Origin: a candidate division WS1 bacterium
GTDB lineage: Bacteria > Armatimonadota > Zipacnadia > Zipacnadales > UBA11051
NCBI GenBank assembly: GCA_012518355.1
Contig: JAAYSP010000219.1
Location: forward strand, 1 to 32,103
Direction of reading: 5' to 3'
DNA: 32,103 bases
Position numbers and translations under genes: made by a program. Below are positions 1 to 9,116 of the stretch, piece by piece; within the stretch, counting starts at the first letter, position 1; the number at the start of each line of letters is the position of its first letter. The notes beneath the pieces are model-generated. The model did not search any database, was not told the origin of the DNA, and saw only the letters and a program-made list of their open reading frames with translations.

Positions 1-1242
1 CATCAACGGCACTATGTGGACTGCCAACAACATACCGATGCCGATCGAACGCCAGCGTTTCTGTTGTATCGTATCTAATCGAGCCAATCGACGGTTAAGC
101 AACTGCAGAAATAGGGCTATCGCAGTAACGCTGACAAACGGCGTCAGCGGAGCCAGCAATCGTGGAGACGCCCCAAGTAGGCTCAAAATACCGATGAGCA
201 GGAGCAAGAGGACATAGACGGACTTACGCACCCGTTCATAGCCGGCGGCACCTAGTGGGATGAGTATTGCCACCCAGAAAAATGCTGCCACGAACGGACC
301 ACCCATGTTGGCCACCACTGGACGCAAAGAAAGCAAGGAAGAACGCACTTTTTGGTACATCTCTCGGGGTGCCTGCAGACAGAACCTGGCCGGGCTCGGA
401 GGCTGCTCCTCCCACATCCGGTACAAAGTGTTGCCTGGATAGCTGTAAGTGCCCATCACTCCTTCGTTCCAACGGAGGGTGAACAATGGATTTCCAGTAA
501 TATTATAGTTGCGTATAAACCAGGGTGTCATCACTGCCAGAGCCAACACGAGAAACACACCGACATTTACAGCTCGACGCCCGGGCTGAGCGTTCAAGTA
601 CACCACGCCAAATGCGGGCAGCAATACAATCACCCAGGCGTATTGAGTAAGATATATGAGCCCAACCAATACTCCAGCGACGCCAGCCCAAATAAGGCGA
701 TGTCTGTCAGCTTTCCAGTGCATAAACAGGGCCAGCAAAAGCACAGTTACTAGTAGGGTCAGAAGCGAGCTTTCAAGGCCCGAAATGGCATACTGCAGCA
801 CCACAGCGTCGGTGGCCACGACAACCAGAGCCAGGAGTGCCACCTGAGGATTGAAAATCTTCAACGCCAGCAAGTACGTAACTCCGATTGTGAGCAGGAA
901 GGCTATACCACATGCCCATGCCATAGTCCTTGCAGTTGGAGCTCCGGTAAGCCGAAACAGGCCTGCAGCTGTTATCGGATGGAGAGGGCTCAGCGTCAAC
1001 TCTGGGTGTCTTTCCAACGATTTGCTCACGGCTAACGATAGGGGCCGGATGATCTTGGTGGTGAAGCCTTCGCCAGCCGCAAAATTGCGGGCCACCTGGG
1101 CCATATCCATGGCATTGATGTCAGTGATGTCGTCAAATTGGGTGGCGTTATATACAAGATAAATGAAAACGACGCCCATAGCCACCAGCACGGAAATGGC
1201 TACCTGGCGAAACCTGGCTTGAATGACATCTGACTGTCGCAT
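1..1242 (-). CDS. Partial membrane glycosyltransferase, GT39/ArnT-like (C-terminus off window)
   Basis: The minus-strand frame is open from an ATG at 1242 to the left edge, giving 414 residues without a stop. After a short basic N-terminus there is a membrane segment, then an acidic first outer loop (DDITDINAMDMAQVARN, about residues 29-45). Such loops carry the catalytic Asp and an ARN/G-G pattern in PMT/ArnT-type GT-C enzymes. Further on are LSPLHPI, many hydrophobic helices, and PWFIRNY followed by GNPLF (about residues 246-257), a hallmark of this superfamily. These enzymes move a sugar from a polyprenyl-phosphate donor to a glycan, lipid or protein outside the membrane. Acceptor and sugar cannot be told. 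A GTACTT-rich stretch and a G-run precede the ATG; an in-frame TTG two codons upstream is an alternative start. The gene follows the secreted paralogue at 1372 after about 130 bases and may be read from its own signal. Confidence 0.8.
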   Translation of the reverse strand, partial: MRQSDVIQARFRQVAISVLVAMGVVFIYLVYNATQFDDITDINAMDMAQVARNFAAGEGFTTKIIRPLSLAVSKSLERHPELTLSPLHPITAAGLFRLTGAPTARTMAWACGIAFLLTIGVTYLLALKIFNPQVALLALVVVATDAVVLQYAISGLESSLLTLLVTVLLLALFMHWKADRHRLIWAGVAGVLVGLIYLTQYAWVIVLLPAFGVVYLNAQPGRRAVNVGVFLVLALAVMTPWFIRNYNITGNPLFTLRWNEGVMGTYSYPGNTLYRMWEEQPPSPARFCLQAPREMYQKVRSSLLSLRPVVANMGGPFVAAFFWVAILIPLGAAGYERVRKSVYVLLLLLIGILSLLGASPRLLAPLTPFVSVTAIALFLQLLNRRLARLDTIQQKRWRSIGIGMLLAVHIVPLM

Positions 1243-1312
1243 ATTCAAGTACGTCCCCCCCAAGGCCGTTCTCGCCCCGGTAGTAAACATGAAAGACGAG
1301 GCTCCCCACAGT

Positions 1313-1335
1313 ATAACACGGGGAGACCCTGTTAT
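1313..1335. other. Intergenic hairpin between paralogue gene and glycosyltransferase gene
   Basis: A 6-bp plus 3-bp stem (ATAACA/TGTTAT and GGG/CCC) with one bulged C closes a GAGA tetraloop. It lies between the stop of the secreted protein at 1372 and the glycosyltransferase start at 1242. No T-run follows on the minus strand, so it is not a clear intrinsic terminator. It could be an attenuating or stabilising RNA structure, or chance. Confidence 0.3.
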
Positions 1336-1371
1336 TGAAGTATCTTGCGGGCAATGCCACGATCCTGCCAC

Positions 1372-2811
1372 TTATTTCTCGGATACCAGTCCTTCCAACT
1401 GGACTCCCGCCCGTTTGGCCGACAGAAGAATGGCGGGAACATACACTGCCTGGCTATCTTCCCCTCGAGCTTCGAACGCTTTCAATGCTAGTTCGTATAC
1501 CTGGGGGTCCCACTGCGACAGTTGTATCCATCCATTCTGCAGAGGTGAACCTGTGTATTGTGCAGAGCCACGCACCCCAGAGGCCATCAACGGATTATCT
1601 TCGTCCTGGTTCCACATCACTCTAAGCCAGGTGTTGACAAAGCGCTGCATATCCTCATCTGTAAACAGCACGCCTCTCCGAACTGCTTCCACCGGCAACT
1701 TGATGTCTATGTTGCCGTAGCCTATGGATTCATAGCTGTCTGGGCCAAAAAAGTGACCGGGCTCGCCAAATTCGATCCAATTCGAGTATCGCCAGTAGTA
1801 CGCATCGTTTTCCTCATCCAAGTAGACGTGGCTCTTGAAATAGCGCACCATCTGTTCGGCACGCTCGGCCATTAGGGGGTGGGCACCTTCCACATCCTTG
1901 AGCACCAGCCACACCAGGGCCAGTTCAGCGTACTGGTTGTGGGGCATGATGAGGTTTGGATACGGGTCAGTCAGATTGGGTTCAAAGCGATATGCTCCAC
2001 CCGTGTCTCCCATATCTAACCAGTCTCGCTCGAAATACTCAAATACATTGCGGTTGATGAAATCCAGGAAAGTTCGGGCGTCGGCGCCGAATTGTTCCTG
2101 AAGCTGTGGATTTTCTGCCACCGAAGCAATCAAACACGCCACAGCATACAAAAAACGGCCCTGATGCACTGCATATCGCAGCGGCTCCGGGGCCATGGTC
2201 CGTATCAGGAAGCGATCGCCCTGATGTGTCGGCCCGCTGATATTGAAGGTGAATGGCTCGATCTCAGTGATGGTCGCTTCGGCCCCATCGTACTCTACTC
2301 CGTCGACTATTATCTCGCGGGTAGTCCAGTCAACCAGACGAAAACGCTCCGCGCTCTCATGAAAGTCGACCAGATAAGTGTGTCCGTTGCACAACGCAGC
2401 CTGTTTGCCATCCCTATTCTTCTGTTGATCGGGCTCAATCTGGGCGTCTGACACATTGTGAAGTCGCTCGCTCCATGCAAGCGCCGACGAGTAGGCCGCA
2501 GTATACCAGCTTACATAACCATCGCCCTCTGGATCGCTGGCATTGGCCATGATGCGGTGGAAATGCTCACTTATCTTTTGCAGCCAGTATGGGTCTTCTG
2601 TAGCCTCCCACATGCTGGCATAATCGGCCATTACGGCGCCTTCAGCCCATCCCAGAGTACTGGAGTCAGCGCTCTCAGAGGAGCCTTTACCATCATTTCG
2701 AGCCATATCAAGAGTCTTGTATGCTTCCGCTAACTTCACCACATCCAGATCAGCGACTGCAAGAGCAACTGGCAAGCCAATCAGCAAAACCGCCAACACT
2801 ATTTCCTTCAC
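1372..2811 (-). CDS. Secreted protein of unknown function, probable helical-toroid fold (paralogue B)
   Basis: The protein has about 479 residues. The longest frame begins at 2868, but the GTG at 2811 is preferred: it has a GGAGGAG ribosome site a few bases upstream and puts the signal peptide (VKEIVLAVLLIGLPVALAVA) at the very N-terminus. The mature part is rich in Trp, Tyr and amphipathic helices, with repeated aromatic-acidic motifs (LGWAEG, GDGYVSWYTAAYSSA, AYYWRYSNWIEFGEPGH, QLSQWDP). This resembles (alpha/alpha)-toroid glycan-active enzymes such as lyases, unsaturated glycuronyl hydrolases and C5-epimerases, but I do not recognise a defined family. The neighbour at 2912 is a close paralogue. 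The stretch around residues 180-250 looks beta-rich and holds DGVEYDGAEATITEIEPF. Location is probably periplasmic or extracellular. Function is unproven. Confidence 0.75.
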   Translation of the reverse strand: MKEIVLAVLLIGLPVALAVADLDVVKLAEAYKTLDMARNDGKGSSESADSSTLGWAEGAVMADYASMWEATEDPYWLQKISEHFHRIMANASDPEGDGYVSWYTAAYSSALAWSERLHNVSDAQIEPDQQKNRDGKQAALCNGHTYLVDFHESAERFRLVDWTTREIIVDGVEYDGAEATITEIEPFTFNISGPTHQGDRFLIRTMAPEPLRYAVHQGRFLYAVACLIASVAENPQLQEQFGADARTFLDFINRNVFEYFERDWLDMGDTGGAYRFEPNLTDPYPNLIMPHNQYAELALVWLVLKDVEGAHPLMAERAEQMVRYFKSHVYLDEENDAYYWRYSNWIEFGEPGHFFGPDSYESIGYGNIDIKLPVEAVRRGVLFTDEDMQRFVNTWLRVMWNQDEDNPLMASGVRGSAQYTGSPLQNGWIQLSQWDPQVYELALKAFEARGEDSQAVYVPAILLSAKRAGVQLEGLVSEK

Positions 2812-2911
2812 TGCGCCTCTCCTCCATGACAGTCTTATTTCCTGACAGCATTTCGTTTGCCGCTGCACAAATAGCTACCGCGATCTTGCATGTGCACGCA
2901 CCGACATCCCA

Positions 2912-4336
2912 CTATTGCGCAGGTATTCGCCCCGCGCGAGCAGCGCTAAGAAGAATAGTGGGCACTGCCTCGGCTTGCTTATCCTCAGGCTGTGCGCTGA
3001 AGGTCTTCAAAGCAAGTTCGTACACCTTCGGGTCCCACTGCGATAGCTGCGCCCATCCGGTGGTCAACGGTGAACTCCCAAACGCTCCAATCCCATCCAC
3101 TCGCGCCGCCATGAGTGGGGTGTCTTCGTCCTGGTTCCACATCACCCGAAGCCAGGTGTTGACAAATCGCTGCATGTCCTCATCTGTAAATAGAACGCCG
3201 CGACGGGTTGCTTCCACCACCAACTTGATGTCTATATTGCCATAGCCAGTGGACTCGTATCGATCGGCAGCAAAATAGTGTCCGGGCTCACCGAATTCTA
3301 TCCAGTTCGAATAGCGCCAGTAATAGGCGTCGTTTTCTTCATCCAGGTAGACGTGGCTCTTGAAATAGCGCACCATTTGTTCGGCCCGCTGAGCCATCAG
3401 TGGATGCGCCCCCTCCACATTCTGCAGCACCAGCCACACACGCGCCAATTCCGCGTACTGGTTATGTGGGATGACACGGTTTGGCTGGCGTTCGCTTAGC
3501 CTCGGTTCAGAGCGATAAGCCCCTCCCATCTCGCCCATATCCAGCCAGTCGCGTTCGTTTTTCTCGAAGACATTGCGGTTGATAAACTGCAAGAATTGCT
3601 CAGCATCGGCGCCGAATTGCTCTTGCAGCTCAGGGCGTTGCTGAACCAATTCGATCAAACGCGCCACCGGATACAGGAAAAGACCCTGATGCACCACATG
3701 AGGAGTCGCTTCTCGGGCCATGGTTCGCACGATGAAACGATCGCCCTGGTGGGTGGGCCCTGTAATCGTGAATGCGAAGGGCTCGATTTGCGTCACTTCG
3801 GTCTCTCCGCCGTCATGTTCCAGTCCATCAGCGATTACCTCACGTGTGGTCCAATCCACGACGCGAAAACGTTGGGCATTCTCCAGGAAATCAATCAGAT
3901 ATGTGTGTCCGGTGGCTTTGGCGGCCGCAGTGATATCAGTGGCTTTCTGCACCGCCGGGTCCACCTTGGCGTCAGAAACGTTATGCAGCCTTTCCGCCCA
4001 GGCGACTGCGGCTGAGTATCTTGCAGTATACCAACTCAGATAACCCTCACCCTCAGGGTCGGAGGCGTTTGCCATGATCCGGTGAAAATGATCGCTTATC
4101 TTCTCAAGCCAATATACATCCTCAGTAGCCTCCCACATGTTGATGTATGAGGTTATGATGCCTCCCTCGCCCCAGCCCAGGTTGCCTGAATCTGGACTAT
4201 CGGAATAGCCCATGCCATCACGGCGCGCCATGTCGAAATCCTTATACGCCTCAGCCAGTTTTGCTACGTCAAGCGCCTGCGCCACACTAACTCCAGCCAC
4301 ACTTAACATCAAGCCCGCTACCAGCAGTTGTCTCAT
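2912..4336 (-). CDS. Secreted protein of unknown function, probable helical-toroid fold (paralogue A)
   Basis: The protein has about 474 residues from the ATG at 4336, which follows GGAGGAG by about seven bases and begins a clean signal peptide (MRQLLVAGLMLSVAGVSVAQA). The longer frame to 4414 lacks such support. It aligns along its whole length with the downstream paralogue at 1372-2811: shared blocks include DVAKLAEAYK, MWEATEDVYWLEKIS, HFHRIMANASDPEG, FINRNVFE, HPLMAQRAEQMVRYFKSH and WLRVMWNQDED. The conserved Trp, Tyr, Asp, Glu and His positions suggest a retained binding or active cleft in both copies. Both are read in the same direction with about 100 bases between them. The MFS gene at 4623 diverges from this gene, so the three may serve one substrate. 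The family was not recognised. Confidence 0.75.
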   Translation of the reverse strand: MRQLLVAGLMLSVAGVSVAQALDVAKLAEAYKDFDMARRDGMGYSDSPDSGNLGWGEGGIITSYINMWEATEDVYWLEKISDHFHRIMANASDPEGEGYLSWYTARYSAAVAWAERLHNVSDAKVDPAVQKATDITAAAKATGHTYLIDFLENAQRFRVVDWTTREVIADGLEHDGGETEVTQIEPFAFTITGPTHQGDRFIVRTMAREATPHVVHQGLFLYPVARLIELVQQRPELQEQFGADAEQFLQFINRNVFEKNERDWLDMGEMGGAYRSEPRLSERQPNRVIPHNQYAELARVWLVLQNVEGAHPLMAQRAEQMVRYFKSHVYLDEENDAYYWRYSNWIEFGEPGHYFAADRYESTGYGNIDIKLVVEATRRGVLFTDEDMQRFVNTWLRVMWNQDEDTPLMAARVDGIGAFGSSPLTTGWAQLSQWDPKVYELALKTFSAQPEDKQAEAVPTILLSAARAGRIPAQ

Positions 4337-4502
4337 ACGGCATCTCCTCCACCAGTTGGATTGCTGGACAACCGACACAATGCTGTACCATCTAACTTTT
4401 CTCCCTGCAACCACACCTTACCTTCAGCAACCAGATATCACTTTGGGCTCGTAATCTGGTTATGGCGGAGGCATAAAGCGCTGGTATTGAGATTTAAGTC
4501 GG

Positions 4503-4531
4503 TTGTGCTGTTCGGCCCGATACAGTATGAT
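4503..4531 (+). promoter_or_regulatory. Possible sigma70-type promoter for the MFS gene
   Basis: TTGTGC (4503-4508) and TATGAT (4526-4531) are separated by 17 bases, in the divergent region of about 286 bases (4337-4622) between paralogue A and the transporter. The -10 matches five of six consensus bases and the -35 only three. No other clear signal was seen in that gap. Confidence 0.3.
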
Positions 4532-4622
4532 ATGTCTGTGATCGGTATCCATAATTCCAGTGTAGTGCGAAGCGACCATTGGCCTCACGCACCCTTCTGG
4601 TAAACTTGTCAGGTGACGGTGA

Positions 4623-5846
4623 ATGACGCACAAATTGCAGTCTGTATCCACTCCGCCGGCCAAAACGCCGGCGTTTTCGCGAAGAATTTACCTGCTTTCG
4701 GCGATCTTCTTCTTCATATTCATGGGTGCTGGAGCCCAGCAAGCCTACCTGGTGTCATACCTGGGTGATGTCACCGATTGGTCCGATGTGGCTTGTAGTG
4801 CTGTACTCACCGTGCTGTATTTTGCCATGCTGGCATTCCGCATCATAAATGTGTACCTGTTTGCTCACTGGTCAGACCGTCGCTTTACCATAATCGGCTC
4901 ACTCACCTATCTCATGTTTACCATAGCCATGTTTCTGGTGCCGTATTACCCCTCGTACCCGATTGTGCTGGTGATGGCTCTGATATGGGGTGCTGGCGGT
5001 GCCATGATGTGGACGGGCACGGCGATGCAGACACTCGAGCTGGCAGACAAAGCCGGATCGCGGCACGGAACCGGCATGGGGATTCTGTACTCGTCGACCC
5101 ACGGAGGATGGTTGGTCGGTGCTATTGTGTTAGGCCTGATCTACCAGGCGTTACCTGTGGAGCAGTCTAACCTGACCTACGTAGCTGCCTCCGTCTTCAC
5201 CGCAATTGGCATCGTTCTGGCCTTCCTGATGCCGGCTACCGGCCAGGCGTTACGCGAGACACCCTCACCAGCAGCTCTTCTCGAGATGACCCTCCGTGCA
5301 CGTGCGGCTATCTCGGGGATACTGCAGCTAGCTGCCGCACTGGCCTACGGTTTTGTCCTCGGTATGATGGGAAAATACGTGAAAGAGACGTTTGGTGCCG
5401 AATGGATATGGATCTCTATCGCTCTATATCCAGCCACTCGCACGGTGCTGAGCGTTCTGGGCGGCCACGTTGTTGATCGAGTTGGCCATACCCCGGTCTT
5501 GATGGGCAGCTTCCTCATCGGTGCTGCAGGTCTATTAGTGGCCGTGCTATGGCACAGCGCCTATGCGGTGATGATTGCAGGCTTCACACTTGGCCTGCTG
5601 GGCTCGATGGTGCCGGTGGTGGCATCAGCCATAGTCGGAAATGCCGCAAACATCAATCGGCGTCCTCTGGCATACGGAGTGATGTTTGCCTGGCGAGATT
5701 TGGGCATCGCTGTCGCAGCAGTCGGCTCAAACATCCTGGGCCTGAGCTTTGACGGCCCCACTGTCTTCAGCATTTTCGCCTACATTTTCGTGGGCTGCGC
5801 TATACTGTCAATCTATCTGGGCAAATTCGCCGATCAGGAGCTGTAG
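4623..5846 (+). CDS. Major facilitator superfamily transporter
   Basis: The protein has 407 residues with about 12 membrane helices and a hydrophilic N-terminal tail of about 20 residues, the usual MFS size. The loop 2-3 signature appears as HWSDRRFTIIG (about residues 80-90), and the matching second-half loop as DRVGHTPVLMG (about residues 286-296), as expected from the two-fold repeat. A helix with GGAMMWTGTAMQTLELAD and a further polar stretch (YSSTHGGW) probably line the pore. AGGTGACGG lies just before the ATG and serves as the ribosome site. The gene diverges from the pair of secreted paralogues, so it may import a product they release. That link is positional only, and the substrate cannot be read from the sequence. 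Confidence 0.88.
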   Translation: MTHKLQSVSTPPAKTPAFSRRIYLLSAIFFFIFMGAGAQQAYLVSYLGDVTDWSDVACSAVLTVLYFAMLAFRIINVYLFAHWSDRRFTIIGSLTYLMFTIAMFLVPYYPSYPIVLVMALIWGAGGAMMWTGTAMQTLELADKAGSRHGTGMGILYSSTHGGWLVGAIVLGLIYQALPVEQSNLTYVAASVFTAIGIVLAFLMPATGQALRETPSPAALLEMTLRARAAISGILQLAAALAYGFVLGMMGKYVKETFGAEWIWISIALYPATRTVLSVLGGHVVDRVGHTPVLMGSFLIGAAGLLVAVLWHSAYAVMIAGFTLGLLGSMVPVVASAIVGNAANINRRPLAYGVMFAWRDLGIAVAAVGSNILGLSFDGPTVFSIFAYIFVGCAILSIYLGKFADQEL

Positions 5847-5935
5847 CCGCACTGATAAGCAGCTCCGATTGGCTGTGGGCTTCGCACTCGCAAATCGCTA
5901 ACAGGAGATGACAGCTTTCGGAGCGCGCAGTAACG

Positions 5936-6007
5936 GCTCAGTGCCTCAGTGTGGAGTGTGACGCTCAGCTTCCCCCCTCGAATTTGGCGCCCTCACACTC
6001 ACTGAGC
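5936..6007. other. Imperfect long hairpin between MFS gene and csaB
   Basis: GCTCAGTG (5936-5943) pairs with CACTGAGC (6000-6007). After a four-base bulge, AGTGTG (5948-5953) pairs with CACACT (5994-5999). The loop is about 40 bases. No T-run follows, so a terminator role is uncertain. The gap between the two genes is 236 bases (5847-6082), and nothing else clear was seen in it. Confidence 0.3.
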
Positions 6008-6082
6008 TGACAGGTATCCACTTCTCCGCTGACGAACATCCATACCAGGACTGCGGTCGTCTCACTGTCATGAAACGATGCG

Positions 6083-7147
6083 ATGAAGCTACTATTGTCA
6101 GGCTACTATGGGTTCGGTAACGCCGGAGATGAAGCGATTCTGGAGGCCATCATCGCCGGAATCCGCCACCATATCCCCGATGCCGAAGTGACGGTGCTGT
6201 CGGCCGATCCCCAGGGCACATCTTCAGAGCACGGGGTTGAGGCTGCCGACCGTTGGAGTCTGCGGCAGCAATTCAGGGCCCTGCGCAGTGCGGATCTGTT
6301 CATACAGGGCGGCGGTGGGCTCTTCCAGGATACAACCAGCAAGCTCTCTGCCCTGTACTACATGAACCAACTGGTACTGGCCCGCATGACCCGAACGCCG
6401 TTTGTCATCCTGGCCCAGGGCCTGGGACCACTGTCAAGCCCCTTCCTGCGCGGCTCACTTGCGCGTAACTTCTCACGCGCCCGGCTTGTCACTGTTCGAG
6501 ATGAGCAGTCTTCCCAGGACCTCGTCACATGGGGTCTGCGTAGCCCCGAACCGCTTGTAACCGCCGATCCCGTGCTACTGCTGCAACCGGCACCACCGGG
6601 CCGCGTTCAGGAATTCTTGAGCGCGCTGGACTTGTCGGCAGGCGAGTACATCCTGGTTGCGCTTCGGCAGTGGCCTGATGCGGACAGCGCCTATGAGGCC
6701 GTAGTGCAGTGGCTAAATCAGCAGGAACGGCCAGTGCTACTGCTACCGTTTCAGTATGCGCATGACCTTCCTATCGCACAGCAGATCCTCGCACGCCTGA
6801 GGCCGGGCCTGGCCAGAATCCCAGATGCCCCTTGCCGCCCACGGGATATCATGGGTCTCATACAGGCCGCTCACGAAGTGCTTGCAATGCGTCTTCATGC
6901 GCTGATTATGGCTGCCGCTGTCGGCACTACAAGTGCAGGCCTGTCTTATGATCCGAAAATAGACGCCTTTTGCCAGCGCAGTGGGCAGCCGGTGAAAAAT
7001 CTGCATCTGCTGGCAACCAGAGACATCGAAGCATTGATACAAGCCGCAGACGACGGCCGCCATCACACCGAAAGCAACCGCGTCCGATTAAGACAGGATG
7101 CCTGGAGGACATTTGAGCTGCTTGCCGAAGTATGCTCTCGGCTCTAG
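6083..7147 (+). CDS. csaB: Polysaccharide pyruvyl transferase CsaB
   Basis: The protein has 354 residues, the usual length for CsaB. It opens with the family signature LLSGYYGFGNAGDEAIL (residues 3-19), then VTVLSADP, the glycine-rich QGGGGLFQDTTS (about residues 74-85) and ILAQGLGPLSSP. The C-terminal half carries VLAMRLHALIMAA (about residues 269-281) and the SYDPKIDAF segment, both typical. CsaB adds a ketal-linked pyruvate to cell-wall polysaccharide, which then anchors S-layer proteins through SLH domains. Its presence suggests SLH proteins elsewhere in this genome. The ATG at 6083 begins directly at the first beta strand; two nearby upstream ATGs are out of frame. The next gene follows after 119 bases. 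Confidence 0.93.
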   Translation: MKLLLSGYYGFGNAGDEAILEAIIAGIRHHIPDAEVTVLSADPQGTSSEHGVEAADRWSLRQQFRALRSADLFIQGGGGLFQDTTSKLSALYYMNQLVLARMTRTPFVILAQGLGPLSSPFLRGSLARNFSRARLVTVRDEQSSQDLVTWGLRSPEPLVTADPVLLLQPAPPGRVQEFLSALDLSAGEYILVALRQWPDADSAYEAVVQWLNQQERPVLLLPFQYAHDLPIAQQILARLRPGLARIPDAPCRPRDIMGLIQAAHEVLAMRLHALIMAAAVGTTSAGLSYDPKIDAFCQRSGQPVKNLHLLATRDIEALIQAADDGRHHTESNRVRLRQDAWRTFELLAEVCSRL

Positions 7148-7175
7148 TGGGCTGATGGACTGACATATCTATGGC

Positions 7176-7204
7176 TTGACACACCCAGACGATCTATCTC
7201 TAGA
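7176..7204 (+). promoter_or_regulatory. Possible promoter upstream of tandem nitrilase gene
   Basis: A perfect TTGACA (7176-7181) is followed after 17 bases by TCTAGA (7199-7204), a poor -10 (three of six). It lies about 60 bases before the start at 7267, in the 119-base gap after csaB. Weak overall. Confidence 0.25.
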
Positions 7205-7266
7205 GCAGCCAGACAATTGATCTGATACTACTACAACACAACATAGCACCCGGGAGTGTATGACTT

Positions 7267-9012
7267 ATGGAGTTGGCCGAACTTGGACATCGCATCGTGA
7301 CCATAGTGACGCTTTGCCTTCTGAATGGCCAGGACTACGAAAACCGCCCGTATGTGTTGCAGGAGTTGCGGAAATGCCCCGAGATGGTGGACTTCGTCGT
7401 CTTGCCCCACATGCCTTTTCTAAGCTTTGACACCGATCGTGCAGCTCGTGATTTGCGCCGTTTTTCTGATTTCGCACGTCAAAGACAGTGTTACCTGGCC
7501 CTCTCCATGACAGAACACGATGGCGATGACACCTACTTCACCGCCGTCTTGTTTGACCGCAAAGGCAACATGGCCGGCCGCTACCGGAAGGCACACGCTC
7601 TGGCCGATGATGTCACCGGCCCTGAACAACCAATCGCTATCGGAGATGAGCTGCCTGTCTTCGAGACCGACTTTGGTATCATAGGGATGACTGTCGGCAC
7701 AGACTTCTATATGCCTGAGGTCTACGAAGTAATCCGCATGAAGGGTGCCGATATCATCACCTGGCACCACTATCCTGAGCGGCTTCGCGACCACTGTACG
7801 TGGGAGCCCCTGCTGATGGCTCGTTGCGTTGACAGCCACGCGCATATGGTAACTGCCATGTATTCCCACGAGCGCACATACTTGACCAACGATTACTCAC
7901 AGCGTCGCGCCGGTTCGCCCTGGGGGCGCAGCATGATACTCAACCGGGTGGGTACTCCAGTCGCTGATACCGGCTACGAAGACGGGTTGGCAGTCGCGAC
8001 GGTCAACCTGGATAGGCGCAAGGTTGATGATGGCGTGGATTTCCGCCGGGAAAACATCTTCATAGTCAGCCATTTTGGTGATCGCAAGGCTCTGAGCCCG
8101 GTGGCTGAGCCGTACCAGAAGCCCGAATTGCCCGCATATGACAAACGCACATGCAGGCTGGCGATCGGCCACCTGCCTCTGGAAGACATATGGCGCGATG
8201 GGCAAGTCCCTGAGGCTATGTTGCAGCTACTCGACGATGCCGCAGCGGTCAAACCTGACCTTTTGCTGTTTTCCGAACAGAGCTGCAACGCTGAGGACGA
8301 GACCACTGCGCGCGTCATGGACATGGTGGCAGAGAAGGCGCGAGAACTGGACTGCTACATCGCGATCGGGGGCATCGGCAACTACGGACACAGCAGTGTC
8401 TGCCATGTATGGGATCGTAGTGGTGAGATTGTGTATGCCCAACCAATCTACTGGACACAGGGTTTCGACGAACTCGAAGTGTTCGATACTGATTTCGGTC
8501 GCGTGGGCTCTCATACATGCGGCGACCTGTTCACGCCACTTTTCGACCGTGTGCTGGCGCTCAAGGGGGCGGAGATAGTCATAGACCCCAGCCAGATGTG
8601 GGGGCCAAATGGCCGCCTGAATGAGGCGATGTTACGTTCTCGTGCGGCTGACAACGGCGTCTGGGTCGCCTGTGCACACTGGGGCAAATCAGACCCGGCA
8701 TTGCGTAGTGTGATCATAGACCCCTATGGCCAGGTAGTTGCCGCCTCCCAGTACGGTAAAGCCGATCTGGTAGTCTATGACATCAACCTCGATGACCAGC
8801 GTGCCTACTACGCAGAAGTAGCGCCTCCCAGAGGTGATGAGACGGTTGATCTGTCATGGTGGCCCGCAGTGGTGCCTCAGAGGCTGCCGGGTTGGCAGGA
8901 GATGGTGTTTGCTGCTCGTCGGCCAGAGCTCTACGGTATCATCCCGACCGTAAACGAAGTGTTGTTGCGCTACCGTCCGGAGAAATCGCCGTATGCTCCG
9001 ACGGAGGAGTAG
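7267..9012 (+). CDS. Tandem double-domain nitrilase-superfamily (carbon-nitrogen hydrolase) protein with split catalytic residues
   Basis: The protein has 581 residues and holds two consecutive nitrilase-fold domains, about residues 8-270 and 295-560. Active members use a Glu-Lys-Cys triad. Domain 1 shows VVLPHMPF, where His48 replaces the Glu; keeps the Lys in GRYRKAHAL (Lys108); and shows IGMTVGTDFYMPE, where Gly144 replaces the Cys. Domain 2 shows LLLFSEQS (Glu337) and GSHTCGDLFTP (Cys418), but the Lys segment reads GEIVYAQPIYW without Lys. Each half is therefore incomplete, and together they hold one of each residue. No signal peptide is seen, so it is probably cytoplasmic. GGGAG stands about ten bases before the ATG. 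An amidase or amide-transfer role, or a pure binding or scaffold role, are all possible. Confidence 0.88.
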   Translation: MELAELGHRIVTIVTLCLLNGQDYENRPYVLQELRKCPEMVDFVVLPHMPFLSFDTDRAARDLRRFSDFARQRQCYLALSMTEHDGDDTYFTAVLFDRKGNMAGRYRKAHALADDVTGPEQPIAIGDELPVFETDFGIIGMTVGTDFYMPEVYEVIRMKGADIITWHHYPERLRDHCTWEPLLMARCVDSHAHMVTAMYSHERTYLTNDYSQRRAGSPWGRSMILNRVGTPVADTGYEDGLAVATVNLDRRKVDDGVDFRRENIFIVSHFGDRKALSPVAEPYQKPELPAYDKRTCRLAIGHLPLEDIWRDGQVPEAMLQLLDDAAAVKPDLLLFSEQSCNAEDETTARVMDMVAEKARELDCYIAIGGIGNYGHSSVCHVWDRSGEIVYAQPIYWTQGFDELEVFDTDFGRVGSHTCGDLFTPLFDRVLALKGAEIVIDPSQMWGPNGRLNEAMLRSRAADNGVWVACAHWGKSDPALRSVIIDPYGQVVAASQYGKADLVVYDINLDDQRAYYAEVAPPRGDETVDLSWWPAVVPQRLPGWQEMVFAARRPELYGIIPTVNEVLLRYRPEKSPYAPTEE

Positions 9013-9116
9013 ACAGGATCGGGCGACTTCCAGGGGGCACCTAATAGGAGCAATTTCGGAGGAACCTGTCAGGAGCAACTGAGGGTGAGTGCAGAGGCAC
9101 AGCCGGTGCCAGACGG

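Noticed and set aside
352-753. 133-residue open frame on the plus strand
   Set aside because: Antisense to the partial GT39-like gene, which has family motifs in its own frame.
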